The notes: generated from the sequence alone by a model not told the origin. Positions 14,679-24,894 are shown, counted from the first letter of the stretch. The stretch: 35,984 bases of DNA from Alistipes sp. (GCA_017474235.1 JAFVIB010000040.1:1-35984); one strand, 5' to 3'. Numbers and translations are program-made.

Positions 14679-15815
14679 TCACAACAAAATTCGAGAGCCG
14701 TCAGATATCACAACCGGATATATCTCAGGCTTGTGACCATACTTCTCTGCAAACTGCTCGGTAACGGTCTTGACGAAGTTATCGTAGAGTTCCTCCTTAA
14801 CGAGGTTGATGGTGCAACCACCGAAGCCGCCACCCATAATGCGTGAGCCGGTGACGCCACACTGCTCGGCAATAGTTACAAGGAAATCAAGCTCCTCGCA
14901 ACTTACCTCATAGTCGCGTGACATCCCCCAATGGGTCTGATACATACGCTCGCCAACGGTCTGATAATCATCTCTCTCCAATGCATCGCAAACATCGAGC
15001 ACGCGCTGCTCCTCGCCAATGACATAACGCGCACGGAGGTAGTCCTCCTCAGAGATTTGGTCTTTGATGCTCTCTAACTGCTCCATAGTTGCACCGCGCA
15101 AGAACTCCTGACCCAAGACTGCTGCCACGCGCTCGCAAGAGGCACGGCGGTCATTATAAGGAGAGCCGACAAGTTCGTGCTTAACGCAAGAGTTTACAAG
15201 CATAAGGCGATAGCCATGCTTGGTAGGGTCAAACGGGAAGTACGAATACTCCATAGAGCGGCAATCAAGGCGCATAAGATGACCAGCCTTGCCGTGAACA
15301 GAGGCAAATTGGTCCATAATACCGCACTTTACACCGCAGTAGTTATGCTCTGTACTCTGACCTATACGAGCAAGCTCAAACTTCTCAATACCAAGGTTAT
15401 AGAGTTGATTAAGAGCAAAGGCAAAGGTACTCTCGAGAGCTGCTGACGAGCTCATACCTGCGCCGAGTGGCACATCGCCCGCAAAAACAGTATCGAAGCC
15501 ACCGATAACACCGCCTCGCTTTATAATCTCACGGCAGACACCGAAGATATAGCAAGCCCAGCTCTGTGCAGGCTTATCCTGCTCATTGAGACCGAACTCT
15601 GCCGACTCGTTCAGGTCAAGGGCAAAGGCGCGCACCTTATCTGTACCATTGAGGAGAATAGCGGCAACAATACCCTTATCTACTGCTCCCGGAAAGACAA
15701 ATCCACCATTATAATCAGTATGCTCTCCAATAAGGTTTATTCGACCCGGGGAGGTGTAGAGAGTAGCCCCCTCGCCATAAAGTTCAACGAACTTTTGAGA
15801 TACTCTGTTTTTCAT
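14679..15815 (-). CDS. galK: Galactokinase
   Basis: 378 residues. The GHMP kinase motifs of galactokinase are present: PGRINLIGEHTDYNGG (the galactose-binding signature), GAGMSSSAALE (ATP-binding motif 2) and GGGFGGC near the C-terminus (motif 3). It phosphorylates galactose to galactose 1-phosphate for the Leloir pathway. The gene begins 10 bp after ptsI, so it is the last gene of the PTS operon, which is an unexpected pairing because PTS substrates arrive already phosphorylated. No galT or galE is in the window. Confidence 0.95.
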   Translation of the reverse strand: MKNRVSQKFVELYGEGATLYTSPGRINLIGEHTDYNGGFVFPGAVDKGIVAAILLNGTDKVRAFALDLNESAEFGLNEQDKPAQSWACYIFGVCREIIKRGGVIGGFDTVFAGDVPLGAGMSSSAALESTFAFALNQLYNLGIEKFELARIGQSTEHNYCGVKCGIMDQFASVHGKAGHLMRLDCRSMEYSYFPFDPTKHGYRLMLVNSCVKHELVGSPYNDRRASCERVAAVLGQEFLRGATMEQLESIKDQISEEDYLRARYVIGEEQRVLDVCDALERDDYQTVGERMYQTHWGMSRDYEVSCEELDFLVTIAEQCGVTGSRIMGGGFGGCTINLVKEELYDNFVKTVTEQFAEKYGHKPEIYPVVISDGSRILL

Positions 15816-15825
15816 TTTAGTTTAG

Positions 15826-17415
15826 TTATAGTTTTGATATTGTGTATTTTACAGATGCTATAGCTCCGATATTGACACTAAACTTTCGAAGGCGTGCAGA
15901 GATTAGCATCTCAGTAGCATTACTATCTGATGCCAACTCGCCACACATACTGCACTCTATACCTGCGCTATTGGCTGCCGTGATAATCATAGTCAGCGCA
16001 CGCACAACGGCATCCGAGTATGGATTATAGAGGTGCGCCACCTTGACATTTGCCCTATCTGCCGCCATAATATACTGCACAAGGTCATTTGTACCGATAC
16101 TGAAAAAGTCGCAACGCTCTGCCAACTGCTCGGCAATAAGTACCGCTGCGGGGGTCTCTATCATCACGCCCACCTTGATATTCTCGTCATAGGCAACGCC
16201 CTCTGCCTTAAGTTGCTCTTTACACTCTTCAAGCAGTGATTTGGCAGTTTCCAACTCCGCAACATCGACAATCATCGGGAACATAACCCTCACATCGCCC
16301 TCGGCACTTGCGCGAAGGATAGCTCTGAGCTGTCGGCAGAACATCTCCTTGCAATCGAGTGAGATGCGGATAGCACGCCAACCCAAAAACGGATTCTCCT
16401 CCTTCGGCAGCCCCAAATATGGCACCTCCTTATCGCCACCAATGTCGAGCGTGCGAATTGTAAGAGGCTTGCCCTGACAAGCACGCACTGCAGCACTATA
16501 TACTCTATACTGCTCCTCCTCGGTCGGCTCGCTGTTGCTCTGCATATAGATAAACTCACTACGGAACAGACCTATGCCGTCTGCACCCGCTGCAATAGCC
16601 CTCTCAACCTCCTCCACGCTACCGGCATTTGCAGTAACGGTTACACTCTGACCGCGATAGCTTACAGCCATTGCCGCTACAGCCTGCTGCTCGTTATGCA
16701 GATTTTGCTCTTGAAGTTTACGGTTAAGATAGCTGTTTACAGTAGTCTCATCAGGCTCGACAACGACCACAGCCTGATAGCCATCTACAATGAGTGTATC
16801 GCCCGAATTAATCTGTCCGACCTGCTCGCCAAGACCGACAACTGCCGCAAGAGAGTGGTTGCGCGCAATAATCGAAAAGTGGCTGGTTGCACTACCCTGT
16901 GCAGTGACAAAACCGCCTATCTTTGACAAATCAAGCAGTGCCATATCTGATGGGTAAATCTCCTCTGCCACCACAATATCACCCTGCTCTACCCCTTCAA
17001 ACGGGTTTTGTACCCCACCCGACAGATTTGCCGATATACGGGCAAAAATATCCTTTATATCGGCAGCGCGGGCTGCTAAATACTCATCATCTATCGCCTC
17101 AAACATCGCCACCATCTGTTCGGCTGCCGCAGCAGTTGCTTCACAAGCACTTTCACCCTCTGCAATCTTTGACAGCACACTCTCCGACAGCATATCGTCA
17201 TCAATCATCTCAAGGTGCGCCGCAAAGATGTCGCTATCAGTAGCAAGGCTCTCTATCTGCGCCCTACTTACTGACAAAGCATTGGTAAATAGCTCTTGTT
17301 CCTCCTCTTCCGTGCCCTTGATATGCGCTACGCTATCCACAGCACGAGAGACTACAAAGGCTCTGCCCATAGCAAGAGCCGCAGAGGCTACGACCGATGT
17401 TTGAAGAGTCTTCAT
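15826..17415 (-). CDS. ptsI: PTS enzyme I (PEP-protein phosphotransferase)
   Basis: 529 residues, about 40 shorter than typical enzyme I. The phosphohistidine loop GSATSHFSIIAR has H179. The C-terminal TIM barrel that binds PEP shows IRTLDIGGDKEVPYLG, NPFLGWRAIR, MFPMI and the ECSMCGELASD motif with the catalytic cysteine. It takes phosphate from PEP and passes it to HPr. Its ATG overlaps the HPr stop by one base (TAATG), so translation is coupled. The N-terminal HPr-binding domain looks compact; the shortening is mostly there. Confidence 0.94.
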   Translation of the reverse strand: MKTLQTSVVASAALAMGRAFVVSRAVDSVAHIKGTEEEEQELFTNALSVSRAQIESLATDSDIFAAHLEMIDDDMLSESVLSKIAEGESACEATAAAAEQMVAMFEAIDDEYLAARAADIKDIFARISANLSGGVQNPFEGVEQGDIVVAEEIYPSDMALLDLSKIGGFVTAQGSATSHFSIIARNHSLAAVVGLGEQVGQINSGDTLIVDGYQAVVVVEPDETTVNSYLNRKLQEQNLHNEQQAVAAMAVSYRGQSVTVTANAGSVEEVERAIAAGADGIGLFRSEFIYMQSNSEPTEEEQYRVYSAAVRACQGKPLTIRTLDIGGDKEVPYLGLPKEENPFLGWRAIRISLDCKEMFCRQLRAILRASAEGDVRVMFPMIVDVAELETAKSLLEECKEQLKAEGVAYDENIKVGVMIETPAAVLIAEQLAERCDFFSIGTNDLVQYIMAADRANVKVAHLYNPYSDAVVRALTMIITAANSAGIECSMCGELASDSNATEMLISARLRKFSVNIGAIASVKYTISKL

Positions 17416-17675
17416 TACTCTGTAATATTTGCAATAAACTCAACTACGGCACTCACATTTGCCTGCTCACTTCCGCCATCGGCTGTAACTGTGACCTCCG
17501 TTCCCGATTTAAGTCCGAGAGAGAGCACGCCCAACATACTTGTTGCGCTAACACTCTTTACAGCTGTGGCAAGTGTCACCTTACCGTCAAGCGACTTTGC
17601 CAACTTTACAAGCTCTGTAGCCGGACGCGCGTGCATACCGTTTGGAGCGGTCAATATTACCTTTTCTGTTACCAT
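17415..17675 (-). CDS. ptsH: PTS phosphocarrier protein HPr
   Basis: 86 residues. H15 in NGMHARPA is the phosphate-carrying histidine. S46 in SATSMLGVLSLG lies at the exact position of the regulatory serine that HPr kinase modifies in Gram-positive bacteria, although the surrounding SIMGVMSLG is altered. It sits 17 bp after mtlA and overlaps ptsI by one base. Confidence 0.95.
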   Translation of the reverse strand: MVTEKVILTAPNGMHARPATELVKLAKSLDGKVTLATAVKSVSATSMLGVLSLGLKSGTEVTVTADGGSEQANVSAVVEFIANITE

Positions 17676-17692
17676 ATTTTAGTATTTTTCTG

Positions 17693-19522
17693 TTATGCGT
17701 TTAATACATTATATATATCCATCGGATCATTAGTCGATTTGAGTCGCTCAAGTACCTGTTCATCATCCAACGCCTCGCTTACGCGTGCCAACAGCTCAAG
17801 ATGCTCATCACCAACGCCGGCAATGCCGATAACAAGATATGCCTTCTCGCCATCAAAATCGACACCCTCAGGGTACTGTACAACGCTGATACCCGTACGG
17901 TGCACCTCTCGCTTGGCACTCTGCGTTCCGTGAGGAATGGCAATACCCATACCTAAATATGTCGTTGTGAGCTTCTCGCGCTCGACCATTGCATCCACAT
18001 AGTCCATAGCCACATAGCCGCCCTTGACAAGTAGTGAACCAGCCTCGGCAATAGCCTCCCACTTATCGGCAGCCGATGCACCGACCTTTATAGACGAGAG
18101 TACAAGGACACCCGACTTCTTACTACTATTACTCTCAACCTCTGCAAGCTCCGGAGAGGCATCTTTACGAGATGCAAGTTCATCAAAGAGAGCATCAAGT
18201 GCAGGGTCCTCCAAGAAGTTCTTGATTGCGACAACTCTAACAGATGGGGCATTACCCTGTGCGCGTGTAGCAAGACCCTCCTGACATACAACAATATCTG
18301 CATCTGCCGGAATAGAGTTTACAGACGAATTATCAACCTTCAGATTAAGACCCAGCGGCTCTATGCGCTTGCGGAAACGAGTTGCGCCCAATGCACTGCT
18401 ACCCATACCCGCATCACACGAAAAGACAATATGCTTTACAGCCGCAACCTTTGCAGCTCGCTCGGCATCAACCTTATACTTAGGCTTAAAGCGGTTTTCA
18501 GGCAGGGTATCATCAGACTTTGCACTGCGGCGAATAATAAGAGCCGAAGTGAGGAAGGTAACTGTGGCAGCAATAAGCACCGCACCTACAAGAAGCAGCG
18601 TTTTACCCTTTGGAGCCATAAGAATCACCGAGATAATACTACCCGGCGAGATAGGACCTACAAGACCTGCTCCAACGAGTGTCAAGAAGAGGATACTTGA
18701 AGATGCACCCAATATCATCGGGATAATCAGCAGCGGTCTTGAGAGGACATAAGGGTAGTAAATCTCGTGAATACCACCGATAAACTGTATCAGAACAGCT
18801 CCCGGTGCTGAACTCTTTGCTGCGCCCTTACCAAAAATCCAATACGCCATAAGCATACCGAAGCCCGGACCCGGATTTGACTCAAGGAAGAAGATTATCG
18901 ACTCGCCGAACTCCTTAACCTGAACTGTTCCGAGCGGAGTGAGAATACCGTGGTTGATAGCATTATTAAGGAACATAACCTTTGCCGGCTCGATAAAGAT
19001 AGATACCAACGGCAGCATATTGTGGTCCTTCAGATAGACAATACCCGACTCGAAGAGCTCTGTAACCCACGAAATAGCTCCACCCACACTCAGATAGCCC
19101 ACAATGGCGAGTAACATACCCAAAATACCGAGTGAGAAGTTATTTACAAGCATCTCAAAGCCGGCACGAATCTTACCCTCGACAGCCTTATCAAACTTCT
19201 TAATCAGCCACGCAGCAAGCGGACCCATAATCATTGCACCGATAAACATCGGCACATCTGTACCTACAATAACGCCCGCAGTAGCGATAGCTCCGATAAC
19301 ACCTCCACGCACACCCGCAACATTATGACCGGCAGTATAACCAATCAACAGTGGCAGCATATAGGTAAGCATCGGCGAGACGAGCTTTGCCAAATGCTCA
19401 TTCGGAAACCATCCTGTAGGGATAAATAGTGCAGTTATAAGACCCCAAGCAATAAATGCGCCGATATTGGGCATAACCATTGCGCTCAGTGCGCGACCGA
19501 AATTTTGTATCTTATCTCTCAT
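17693..19522 (-). CDS. mtlA: PTS mannitol-type enzyme IICBA
   Basis: 609 residues with the domain order C-B-A of the mannitol permease. EIIC (about 1-335) is a multipass membrane domain with the GGIHE substrate motif at 249-253 followed by IYYPYVL. EIIB (363-455) has the phosphocysteine C369 in FSCDAGMGSSALGA. EIIA (about 470-609) has H531 in MGIAIPHGTQ. All phosphorylation sites are present, so it should import and phosphorylate mannitol or a close hexitol. No mannitol-1-phosphate dehydrogenase is in the window. Confidence 0.93.
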   Translation of the reverse strand: MRDKIQNFGRALSAMVMPNIGAFIAWGLITALFIPTGWFPNEHLAKLVSPMLTYMLPLLIGYTAGHNVAGVRGGVIGAIATAGVIVGTDVPMFIGAMIMGPLAAWLIKKFDKAVEGKIRAGFEMLVNNFSLGILGMLLAIVGYLSVGGAISWVTELFESGIVYLKDHNMLPLVSIFIEPAKVMFLNNAINHGILTPLGTVQVKEFGESIIFFLESNPGPGFGMLMAYWIFGKGAAKSSAPGAVLIQFIGGIHEIYYPYVLSRPLLIIPMILGASSSILFLTLVGAGLVGPISPGSIISVILMAPKGKTLLLVGAVLIAATVTFLTSALIIRRSAKSDDTLPENRFKPKYKVDAERAAKVAAVKHIVFSCDAGMGSSALGATRFRKRIEPLGLNLKVDNSSVNSIPADADIVVCQEGLATRAQGNAPSVRVVAIKNFLEDPALDALFDELASRKDASPELAEVESNSSKKSGVLVLSSIKVGASAADKWEAIAEAGSLLVKGGYVAMDYVDAMVEREKLTTTYLGMGIAIPHGTQSAKREVHRTGISVVQYPEGVDFDGEKAYLVIGIAGVGDEHLELLARVSEALDDEQVLERLKSTNDPMDIYNVLNA

Positions 19523-19543
19523 AAGGTATTTTATTATTCAATG

Positions 19544-19555
19544 TGACAAATGTCA
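19544..19555. promoter_or_regulatory. Possible operator of the PTS operon
   Basis: TGACA-AA-TGTCA, a perfect 12-bp palindrome just downstream of the mtlA -7 box and 22 bp ahead of the ATG. Its place suits a repressor site. No regulator gene lies next to it. Confidence 0.4.
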
Positions 19556-19560
19556 TTCCA

Positions 19561-19591
19561 CAAAGATAATAAAAGCATTTCAAAGTTCAAA
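19561..19591 (-). promoter_or_regulatory. Promoter of the mtlA-ptsH-ptsI-galK operon
   Basis: Minus-strand TTTG (19591-19588), 19 bp, TATCTTTG (19568-19561), an exact consensus match, giving a leader of about 30-35 bases. Confidence 0.85.
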
Positions 19592-19607
19592 ATAAAGAGG
19601 ATACAAA

Positions 19608-22600
19608 CTATCGTTTCGTCAGCACCACATCTCGATTGGCGTATAGCTCTGCAAGACTGGCTAATTTTACTTGATATACATTACCGCTATCGTCGATATG
19701 GTTAAAGACAATCTCATCGGTGTACCAATTGAAGTGGTACTCACTACGCAAGTTGAGTGTATATTGACCATCAGCACCAACATTTATTCGACCAATACGA
19801 ACTCCGTCTGCTGTGCGGGCGAATGAGACAAAGTCATACGCCGTTGCATTTCTAAGGTTACTACCCAACTCGTCATCCTGATACTTTATAGTACCTGCAA
19901 TAAGCTCATTGCGTACCCTAAACTGCTTATCATAGAATACGACCTTATCCCTATTTGAAGATATTGTGATAGTACCTGCACTTGTGATAGATTTTGTTAC
20001 AAACGGTATTCGTTTACGCTCGCCGCTCTGATTTGCGCCATCTGTCGTATCTTCATTCAGCACCACACCCGAGCCAAAAGCACGCTCGGCGTCTCTATCG
20101 GCATCAACCGTATAGACAAACAGACCCTCAGAGACCTCTTTAATCTTATCGGCATTTAGGTTACAACTTGCAAGTCGCTCACTATCAAGTGAAAGCATCG
20201 GAGCATTGATATATATCTCAAATGGCTCGCCAAACGGATCGACACTCAATCCGTCACGACCCTTAAATGATGTTACATCAAACGATATCTCTATATTTTG
20301 ATCCGGCACATATGTCCAAACAAGTTCGCTCACACTCTCTGCTATCTCGCTTTGACCACTCTCATACTCGCCCTCTCCGCCAACCTGTGCAGCAAAGCGG
20401 AATGGGTGGTAGTTTGTAAGTTCAAAAATCACTGAACGGTATGTATTACCTGTATATGCCTCCGGAGTTGTCTGACCCGCCTGTAATGGCAGAGCCGAAT
20501 AACTCTTGTTCTGATTTGATGCCAAACGGACAATATCCTCACTTACAGCGGTATTGGTCTTGAGATGAATAGTGTATTTACCAACATCCTCGCCTGTATT
20601 TGCCGTAGGATTTTTGAGCATAAACATAAATACTCGACCATTTGTCGATTGCGACCAATACTGCTCACTTACAGGGTAAAACAGAGCATCGTGGTCTTCG
20701 TGTCCGTGGTCGTAAAACTCCAAACTCTTGGAATAGACCATAAACTCGTCATCCTCGCCGGCATTGATCGCCGTATTATCCTGCTTATTAATCAGCTTAA
20801 TGTCGAATGTTATCGGAGCATTACGCTTCTGCGGCACAAGACGATATAGCACATCCTCATCATTTGACAGATGTTCTTCGTCTCCATCTCCACCAATACC
20901 ACCCTCGTCTGTTACCTTATTATACCTACTTAAACCCTCAAGAGTGATTGCATACTGACGCTCTGTAAACTGATAGACCTTTGTAAGGGTCTTAAAGAAG
21001 TCAGCCTCGATTGTAATAGTCTGCTCTTCGCCTTGGTCGTGAGTAAGAATTGTATGGAAATATATTCGCTGCGGACCAGGTTTCTCAACCGTATAGACAT
21101 ACTTATATCCATACTCATTATCAGCACCATATCCGCTATCTCCCTTTATAATCACAGGCAGACTCATTCCCGAGGAGGCTCGAATATCAAGGCTATTTAC
21201 AGAGACCAACACATCAAATGGGAACAGCTCCTCCGGACAACTCTGCGGAATGGTAAACTTAAGAGTAACAAACTGACCTGTCTCGCCTCCGAAAATCTGA
21301 GTACCCACCCACGATGGGGTAAATGACTGATTTTTAAGCACTATAATATCTACCATTCGCTGCAAGCGACCCTTCTTTATAAGCAGAGTACCCTCTCGAC
21401 GGATATTATCGCCCATCGGCAGCAACTGCAATTTTACCGACCCATCACCCGTCGAAGAGTTAAACGAGCGCGAAGCAAAGGTGTGGTTAGCAACTGTATT
21501 TTCGCCTGTCCACACGATATCTGCATCCTCCATAGCTGCGCCATTACGAGGAGTGATTGTATATGTAATATCAATCTCTGTTCCGGCAGCACTCTCCGGT
21601 AGGATGATATGCGTCTGATGAACACTAAGACTATATTTATCATCTGCAACAGCATCTACCCACGGGTCGATAGATACCCATACATTATTTGTTGCCGGAG
21701 CAGTAAGAGCCTCGGCAAAGGTCTTTTGACCGTATGTCAGCACACCTACTATATTGATGACATAAGAGAAATTTCGGCGCACCAATATTCTATCGCCATC
21801 CTCATCAATAAGCACAATTCGGTAGTACAGCTGCTCTGTCGAGCCGGGCACAGAGCCACGAATAATTACCGACACAGGATGCTCGCTATCGTTCTTACTC
21901 TCAAATATATAGTCCTCCTTTGCTGTATCCACATCTGTAATATCCGAGAGCAGAGACCTATTCTCCGGCAGCGTTACATAAGGCGTTGTTCCGGGCCACA
22001 CAAAGCCCTCCTCCTCACTATATGGGCAGACCGTTCCAAATGCCTGACGATTTGTGGTCACAAAACCCGTAACATTCAGATATTCGGTTGTCCAATTGGC
22101 AATAGAGACCTTTGCGTGGTTACGGAGCAGCTTTATTCCGCCCTCAATCTCCTGCAACTGCTTATCTATCGTCTTATCAACACTCTCATCCTTAACAAAA
22201 CGCGCCCAATATATCATCATACTCGACGCACCCTCCATAGCCGCCATAACCTCAGCCTCACTCTTACCACGAAAAGCAGCCTCATCAAACAGATTGGCAT
22301 TATGGTTGGCTACAAAGTGTATTCGATGGGTCTCCTCCGGAATAATAGCCTCAAAAGTACCAGCTGTAGAGGCTGTGGTAGATAGCGTAGCATTGATAGT
22401 TGTGATAAAGAGACCGTAGTTACTAAAGCAGAACAGATCCATCGTGTGAATATCCAATCCATCGGGATCGACAGAGCGCACATCCACCCTATCAAAGCCC
22501 TCCGGAGTAGCTCTGAAGCTCACCTTAACAAATCCCGACGGGATGCTCTCCAAACGCTCAATATCGCCACTCTGAGAACAAGAGCCGGTCAATATTGCAA

Positions 22601-22637
22601 CTACAGCAACCACTAATATATGGATAAATCTCCTCAT
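19608..22637 (-). CDS. Large fimbrial-operon lipoprotein (DUF4906-like)
   Basis: 1009 residues. Lipobox LTGSC, C20. The N-terminal 300 residues have the fimbrillin-type pattern (VKVSFRATPEGFDRV, MDLFCFSNYGLFITTI, ATNNVWVSIDPW), and the long remainder is beta-rich with several Ig-like repeats and no enzymatic motif. Proteins of this type close Bacteroidales fimbrial operons and are thought to be tip or stalk components. It is the last gene of the operon, 15 bp after the previous one; no clear terminator follows before the mtlA promoter. Confidence 0.7.
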   Translation of the reverse strand: MRRFIHILVVAVVAILTGSCSQSGDIERLESIPSGFVKVSFRATPEGFDRVDVRSVDPDGLDIHTMDLFCFSNYGLFITTINATLSTTASTAGTFEAIIPEETHRIHFVANHNANLFDEAAFRGKSEAEVMAAMEGASSMMIYWARFVKDESVDKTIDKQLQEIEGGIKLLRNHAKVSIANWTTEYLNVTGFVTTNRQAFGTVCPYSEEEGFVWPGTTPYVTLPENRSLLSDITDVDTAKEDYIFESKNDSEHPVSVIIRGSVPGSTEQLYYRIVLIDEDGDRILVRRNFSYVINIVGVLTYGQKTFAEALTAPATNNVWVSIDPWVDAVADDKYSLSVHQTHIILPESAAGTEIDITYTITPRNGAAMEDADIVWTGENTVANHTFASRSFNSSTGDGSVKLQLLPMGDNIRREGTLLIKKGRLQRMVDIIVLKNQSFTPSWVGTQIFGGETGQFVTLKFTIPQSCPEELFPFDVLVSVNSLDIRASSGMSLPVIIKGDSGYGADNEYGYKYVYTVEKPGPQRIYFHTILTHDQGEEQTITIEADFFKTLTKVYQFTERQYAITLEGLSRYNKVTDEGGIGGDGDEEHLSNDEDVLYRLVPQKRNAPITFDIKLINKQDNTAINAGEDDEFMVYSKSLEFYDHGHEDHDALFYPVSEQYWSQSTNGRVFMFMLKNPTANTGEDVGKYTIHLKTNTAVSEDIVRLASNQNKSYSALPLQAGQTTPEAYTGNTYRSVIFELTNYHPFRFAAQVGGEGEYESGQSEIAESVSELVWTYVPDQNIEISFDVTSFKGRDGLSVDPFGEPFEIYINAPMLSLDSERLASCNLNADKIKEVSEGLFVYTVDADRDAERAFGSGVVLNEDTTDGANQSGERKRIPFVTKSITSAGTITISSNRDKVVFYDKQFRVRNELIAGTIKYQDDELGSNLRNATAYDFVSFARTADGVRIGRINVGADGQYTLNLRSEYHFNWYTDEIVFNHIDDSGNVYQVKLASLAELYANRDVVLTKR

Positions 22638-22652
22638 AATCTCCCTCTATCT

Positions 22653-24881
22653 CTAATAGGCGTCTCGCACACATCGTACAGAGTAGCTCGTACCGCTATA
22701 ACCCGTTGCTGAGTTTACGCCGTCACCATTCTTATCGTTAAATACTGCGCCACTCGCGCTCTCATAGAACACTGCATTGAGCAGGTAGTCGATAGCGTCG
22801 GCATTTGTATTTTTATAGCCCTGCAAGTTCATAATAATCTTAAGTTCCTGCTCTGTCGGCAGTCGCCAATCCTTATACTCTACCTTATTACCATTATCAT
22901 CCTTAAACACCTCGACATACTCGCGGCAGTGGTCGGCAAAAATCTTATTGCGGCTCTCATTATTCTTTACCACCGAACTACCGAGGCTGCTCGTGTTGAA
23001 AAATCCGAGGCGTGACGCAATCATAAATGATGGCGAGACAAGCTTTGCATTATCCGCTCCGCTATCCGTAACCTGATTCTCATCAAGGCGCGGGCGACCA
23101 ATCGCATAGTCCTTAGAGCTTGCAGTGACCCTAATTTGATACATTCGGGCATTACCATCACTCTCGGCAGAGGTTGTACTGCGAGAGCCATTATACCACT
23201 GATAGTAGTAGATATCTGACGAGCCGTCACTATTCTCTCTCTCGACACTCTTCGAACTCCAGAAACCTCTGTTTACATTAACTCCAAACCAACCTCGAGT
23301 AGCCTTTCTATACTCGTATGCTCCTGTCCAAGAGCCACCCGATGTCTTGAGCGCGAGTGTCGCATAACCACTACCCTCACGCTCGTAAGTACAGTCAAAG
23401 TCCTCACGATATGAGTACCAACTCTGCTGATTGACAACATAGATTACCGGATGCTGACGCACCGTAACATTCTCAAACAACTCTCCACTGTCATACCTAC
23501 CATTACCGTTATCATCCTGATATACAATCAGTTTAATATATCGAGTTGTGTTATTTGTCGGCACCTGACTTCTAATATCGACTCTTCCCGCCAGCTCTCC
23601 GAGTGGTGTTGCACTGATGCCATACTGCGCAGGGTCTGCAATATCGGATACCTGTCCGAACTTATCGATACAATAGACATCAGATATCTCAACAGATACC
23701 GGATCGGATGACGAGAACGAAAGCGAAGAGTCATCTGCATCAACATTATGCATATCCACCTCGGTTGTATTGACATTCAGATACTTAATATTTGTATCTC
23801 CACCCACATCGATAACCTTCTCGCTCCACTCAATCTCCGAATATACCAAATCAGGCAACTCTGTCGGCTTTGACACCTCCTCCGCACCCGGGGCATTAAT
23901 CACTGCCGAGACCTTATAGAGGTGGTTACGCTCAAACTTTCCACTCTTACTGAGCTGCAACTGATAGTAGCTATTCTCATAGACCGTTGTAACACCATTC
24001 TCTGTGTAAGAGATTGGTATATTTACAACCAACGATGTTCCGCGCTCAAAGAATGACTCTGTTCCTCGGTCGTGACTATAGAAGTAACCCGCAGCCGTCA
24101 CCTCGGTATATTGAGAATCGACCTCTGTCCAATAGAAGAACTGCGCATTAGCACTCTTATCAGGGGTACGCAACATCGCATCATACTGATAATCAGGCGA
24201 AATATGAGTATTATACGGCATATTTCGGAAGTAGTATCCTGCGTGATAGTTTCTTACAAACTGCACATTATCGCCCTTCTTGAACGATACGACAACCTTA
24301 CAAGCTGCACGCTCAAGAGTACACTCAAGCTCTGTATCATTGGCTGCATTGCCATCATTAATCACCACAGGGTCACTCTTGACAAGCGCATCAGGCACAT
24401 AAGCCTGACCGTACATCAAAAAGTAGTCAGGAGCCTCCGGCACAGAGGTATCGCCCGTCATATGGATACGCTCATCTACCTGCGCAAGCATCTTGAAACC
24501 GTTAATATCTGTACAACCCTCAAATTGGCTGCTATCAAGCGTACTATTTGCCACAAGATAGACATAGTATTCTGCCCCGACATCAAAATCTTCGCGTGAC
24601 TTTTGGAGGAACAGAGTGCCATTTGACGCACCCGAAGCCGCTATTCGCTCATAGTGGAACAGATTTTCGGTTGTGCTGTCAAATATAAGCACATCTACAT
24701 AAGCTACCGCCGATTCGACAGCCGTATGCAGCTCTGTTGCTCTTGTGATAAGGTGTGCAGAGTTAATTGCAATACCTACCCTGCCGGAGGCTCTATCAAT
24801 CTCCGGTAGCGGCTCAATATTACAGCCTATAACCATTGCAGCTACAAGCAAATTGAGCAGTATGTATCTCCAAAATCTCAT
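22653..24881 (-). CDS. Fimbrial tip-type lipoprotein with C-terminal WRLPT domain
   Basis: 742 residues, lipobox VIGC with C20. Residues about 30-360 follow the fimbrillin-like pattern (VAYVDVLIFDSTTENLFHYE, RAACKVVVSF, RNHLYKVSAVI). A middle beta-rich part includes a DDNGNGRYDSGE calcium-binding-like loop. The C-terminal 60 residues (YKDWRLPTEQELKIIM ... YSVRCVRD) are the domain seen at the end of many Bacteroidales fimbrial tip proteins. It likely sits at or near the fimbrial tip and mediates attachment; the ligand is unknown. Confidence 0.75.
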   Translation of the reverse strand: MRFWRYILLNLLVAAMVIGCNIEPLPEIDRASGRVGIAINSAHLITRATELHTAVESAVAYVDVLIFDSTTENLFHYERIAASGASNGTLFLQKSREDFDVGAEYYVYLVANSTLDSSQFEGCTDINGFKMLAQVDERIHMTGDTSVPEAPDYFLMYGQAYVPDALVKSDPVVINDGNAANDTELECTLERAACKVVVSFKKGDNVQFVRNYHAGYYFRNMPYNTHISPDYQYDAMLRTPDKSANAQFFYWTEVDSQYTEVTAAGYFYSHDRGTESFFERGTSLVVNIPISYTENGVTTVYENSYYQLQLSKSGKFERNHLYKVSAVINAPGAEEVSKPTELPDLVYSEIEWSEKVIDVGGDTNIKYLNVNTTEVDMHNVDADDSSLSFSSSDPVSVEISDVYCIDKFGQVSDIADPAQYGISATPLGELAGRVDIRSQVPTNNTTRYIKLIVYQDDNGNGRYDSGELFENVTVRQHPVIYVVNQQSWYSYREDFDCTYEREGSGYATLALKTSGGSWTGAYEYRKATRGWFGVNVNRGFWSSKSVERENSDGSSDIYYYQWYNGSRSTTSAESDGNARMYQIRVTASSKDYAIGRPRLDENQVTDSGADNAKLVSPSFMIASRLGFFNTSSLGSSVVKNNESRNKIFADHCREYVEVFKDDNGNKVEYKDWRLPTEQELKIIMNLQGYKNTNADAIDYLLNAVFYESASGAVFNDKNGDGVNSATGYSGTSYSVRCVRDAY

Positions 24882-24894
24882 TTACAACCCTATA

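Noticed and set aside
21609-22385. Long plus-strand frame opposite the 1009-residue fimbrial gene
   Set aside because: It is a shadow of the real gene on the other strand, with Arg/Cys/Ile-rich composition and no promoter.
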